DNA of 7,315 nucleotides, taken from the NCBI GenBank assembly GCA_022729775.1, contig DZBA01000167.1, positions 1 to 7,315 on the forward strand. Reading direction: 5' to 3'. Made by a program: the position numbers and the translations under genes. Of the stretch, positions 6,948 to 7,315 are shown one piece after another; the stretch's first letter is position 1; the number at the start of each line of letters is the position of its first letter. This DNA comes from Anaerolinea thermophila. Lineage in GTDB: Bacteria; Chloroflexota; Anaerolineae; Anaerolineales; Villigracilaceae. The notes beneath the pieces are model-generated. The model saw only the letters and a list, made by a program, of their open reading frames with translations, did not search any database and was not told where the DNA came from.

Positions 6948-6989
6948 TTTTTGTCATAGAAACTCGAAGATGAATTTCAGTGACAAAAA
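6948..6989. promoter_or_regulatory. 9-bp inverted repeat upstream of the HD-GYP gene, candidate operator
   Basis: TTTTTGTCA (6948-6956) and TGACAAAAA (6981-6989) are perfect inverted copies separated by 24 bp. Their centres are 33 bp apart, about three helical turns, so both half-sites face the same side of the DNA. The pair lies 67-108 bp upstream of the HD-GYP start. TTGTCA (6986-6981, minus strand) could serve as a -35 hexamer, but the following -10 region (around 6963-6956) is poor. The right half overlaps the T-tract of the candidate terminator, which may explain part of the match. Nothing else is recognisable in 6882-7047. Confidence 0.35.
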
Positions 6990-7015
6990 GCAGGAAAACC
7001 CAAATGTCTGCCTGC
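6985..7015 (-). terminator. Candidate weak intrinsic terminator after the small membrane protein gene
   Basis: On the minus strand GCAGG (7015-7011) and CCTGC (6994-6990) can form a 5-bp stem around a 16-nt loop, followed directly by TTTTT (6989-6985). It lies 33 bp past the stop codon of the small membrane protein gene and would separate it from the HD-GYP unit. The stem is short and the loop large, so termination would be inefficient at best. Confidence 0.4.
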
Positions 7016-7047
7016 GCCAACTACCTTAAATGATGTACAAGATTGAT

Positions 7048-7239
7048 TTAATCTTCGCTAAGCGCGGCGATGGCGCGCAACAAACCAAAAACCAGCACGC
7101 CAAGTTTAATTCCTTCGCCGGCGGTGATGGCGGTTTCGCTTGCGTTTTTCTCTGCGCGGCGGGTAAGCAGCATGGCGGCAACGAGTCCGGTGGCGGCGCC
7201 GATCAATACGCTAAAGAAAATGGTTTTGCCTTTGTTCAT
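7048..7239 (-). CDS. Small two-helix membrane protein, YtxH-like
   Basis: 63-residue protein of unknown function. Residues 6-26 (TIFFSVLIGAATGLVAAMLL) form a hydrophobic, Gly/Ala-rich helix followed by a basic patch (TRRAEK, 26-31), a pattern seen in YtxH-like small envelope proteins. Residues 44-60 (IKLGVLVFGLLRAIAAL) form a second, shorter hydrophobic helix interrupted by Arg55. A helical hairpin in the cytoplasmic membrane is therefore likely. The start is well supported by AAAGGA (7252-7247) 7 nt upstream of ATG 7239-7237. A possible terminator and 166 bp separate it from the HD-GYP gene, so it is probably a separate transcript. The YtxH resemblance rests on architecture rather than recognised motifs. 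Confidence 0.65.
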   Translation of the reverse strand: MNKGKTIFFSVLIGAATGLVAAMLLTRRAEKNASETAITAGEGIKLGVLVFGLLRAIAALSED

Positions 7240-7281
7240 GGGGTGATCCTTTGAAAGAATGTTTTTATTTTGGAAATGAAA

Positions 7282-7300
7282 CTGTCGAATGAAATGACAG
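7282..7300. promoter_or_regulatory. Short palindrome upstream of the small membrane protein gene
   Basis: CTGTC (7282-7286) and GACAG (7296-7300) flank a 9-bp spacer. Pairing can be extended by AAA/TTT if two bases are bulged. The arms sit 43-61 bp upstream of the start codon, where a promoter or operator would be. TCGACA (7288-7283, minus strand) resembles a -35 hexamer, but the spacing to the best -10-like sequence, TAAAAA, is only 15 bp. This could be an operator, or the end of a gene beyond the window. Confidence 0.25.
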
Positions 7301-7315
7301 AGTTTGTTAATACTG

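Noticed and set aside
7039..7055. AAGATT/AATCTT hairpin overlapping the stop codon of the small membrane protein
   Set aside because: The stem is only six mostly A-T pairs and no T-tract follows on the minus strand, so it is not a convincing terminator.

Overview
The window looks like chromosomal DNA from an uncultured bacterium, most likely a Chloroflexota (Anaerolineae) member. This is an inference from moderate GC content with frequent GCGC runs, the PAS/GAF/HD-GYP regulator style, a BMP-type lipoprotein, and an RHH-like gene of a type I associate with Chloroflexota and cyanobacteria next to HNH nucleases. No rRNA or other marker gene is present to confirm it. Every supported gene lies on the minus strand, so transcription runs from the right end to the left.

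In transcriptional order: a small two-helix membrane protein (7239 to 7048). Then a 166-bp gap holding a candidate terminator and a 9-bp inverted repeat. Then a tightly packed three-gene unit: a 994-residue PAS-PAS-GAF-GAF-GAF-HD-GYP protein (6881 to 3897), a BMP/PnrA-family lipoprotein (3891 to 2878) starting 5 nt after the previous stop, and a DUF4442 hotdog-fold protein (2881 to 2432) starting inside an ATGA overlap. The spacing indicates co-transcription. The unit joins a predicted cytosolic c-di-GMP phosphodiesterase, an exported ligand-binding lipoprotein without its usual ABC transporter genes, and a thioesterase-like enzyme.

The gap at 2196-2431 is almost filled by a 167-bp MITE-like element (2239-2405). 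It has GAGACTGTT ends, a 3-bp TTA duplication, and an internal symmetrical array of 9-10 bp TCCGTG/CACGGA units. It sits just downstream of a TATAAT box that would otherwise lie about 45 bp from the next gene.

The left third begins with an RHH-like antitoxin-type gene (2195 to 1782). It overlaps by ATGA a 31-codon reading frame that resembles the first residues of an HNH nuclease and then ends, so the usual partner seems to have been lost. Immediately after it comes a ChoD-like GMC (cholesterol oxidase family) flavoprotein of 532 residues with an intact FAD motif, a four-cysteine motif and the His/Asn active-site pair. The left edge carries another copy of the TCCGTG-type repeat. No gap between genes exceeds 300 bp. 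I saw no tRNA, rRNA or CRISPR array.
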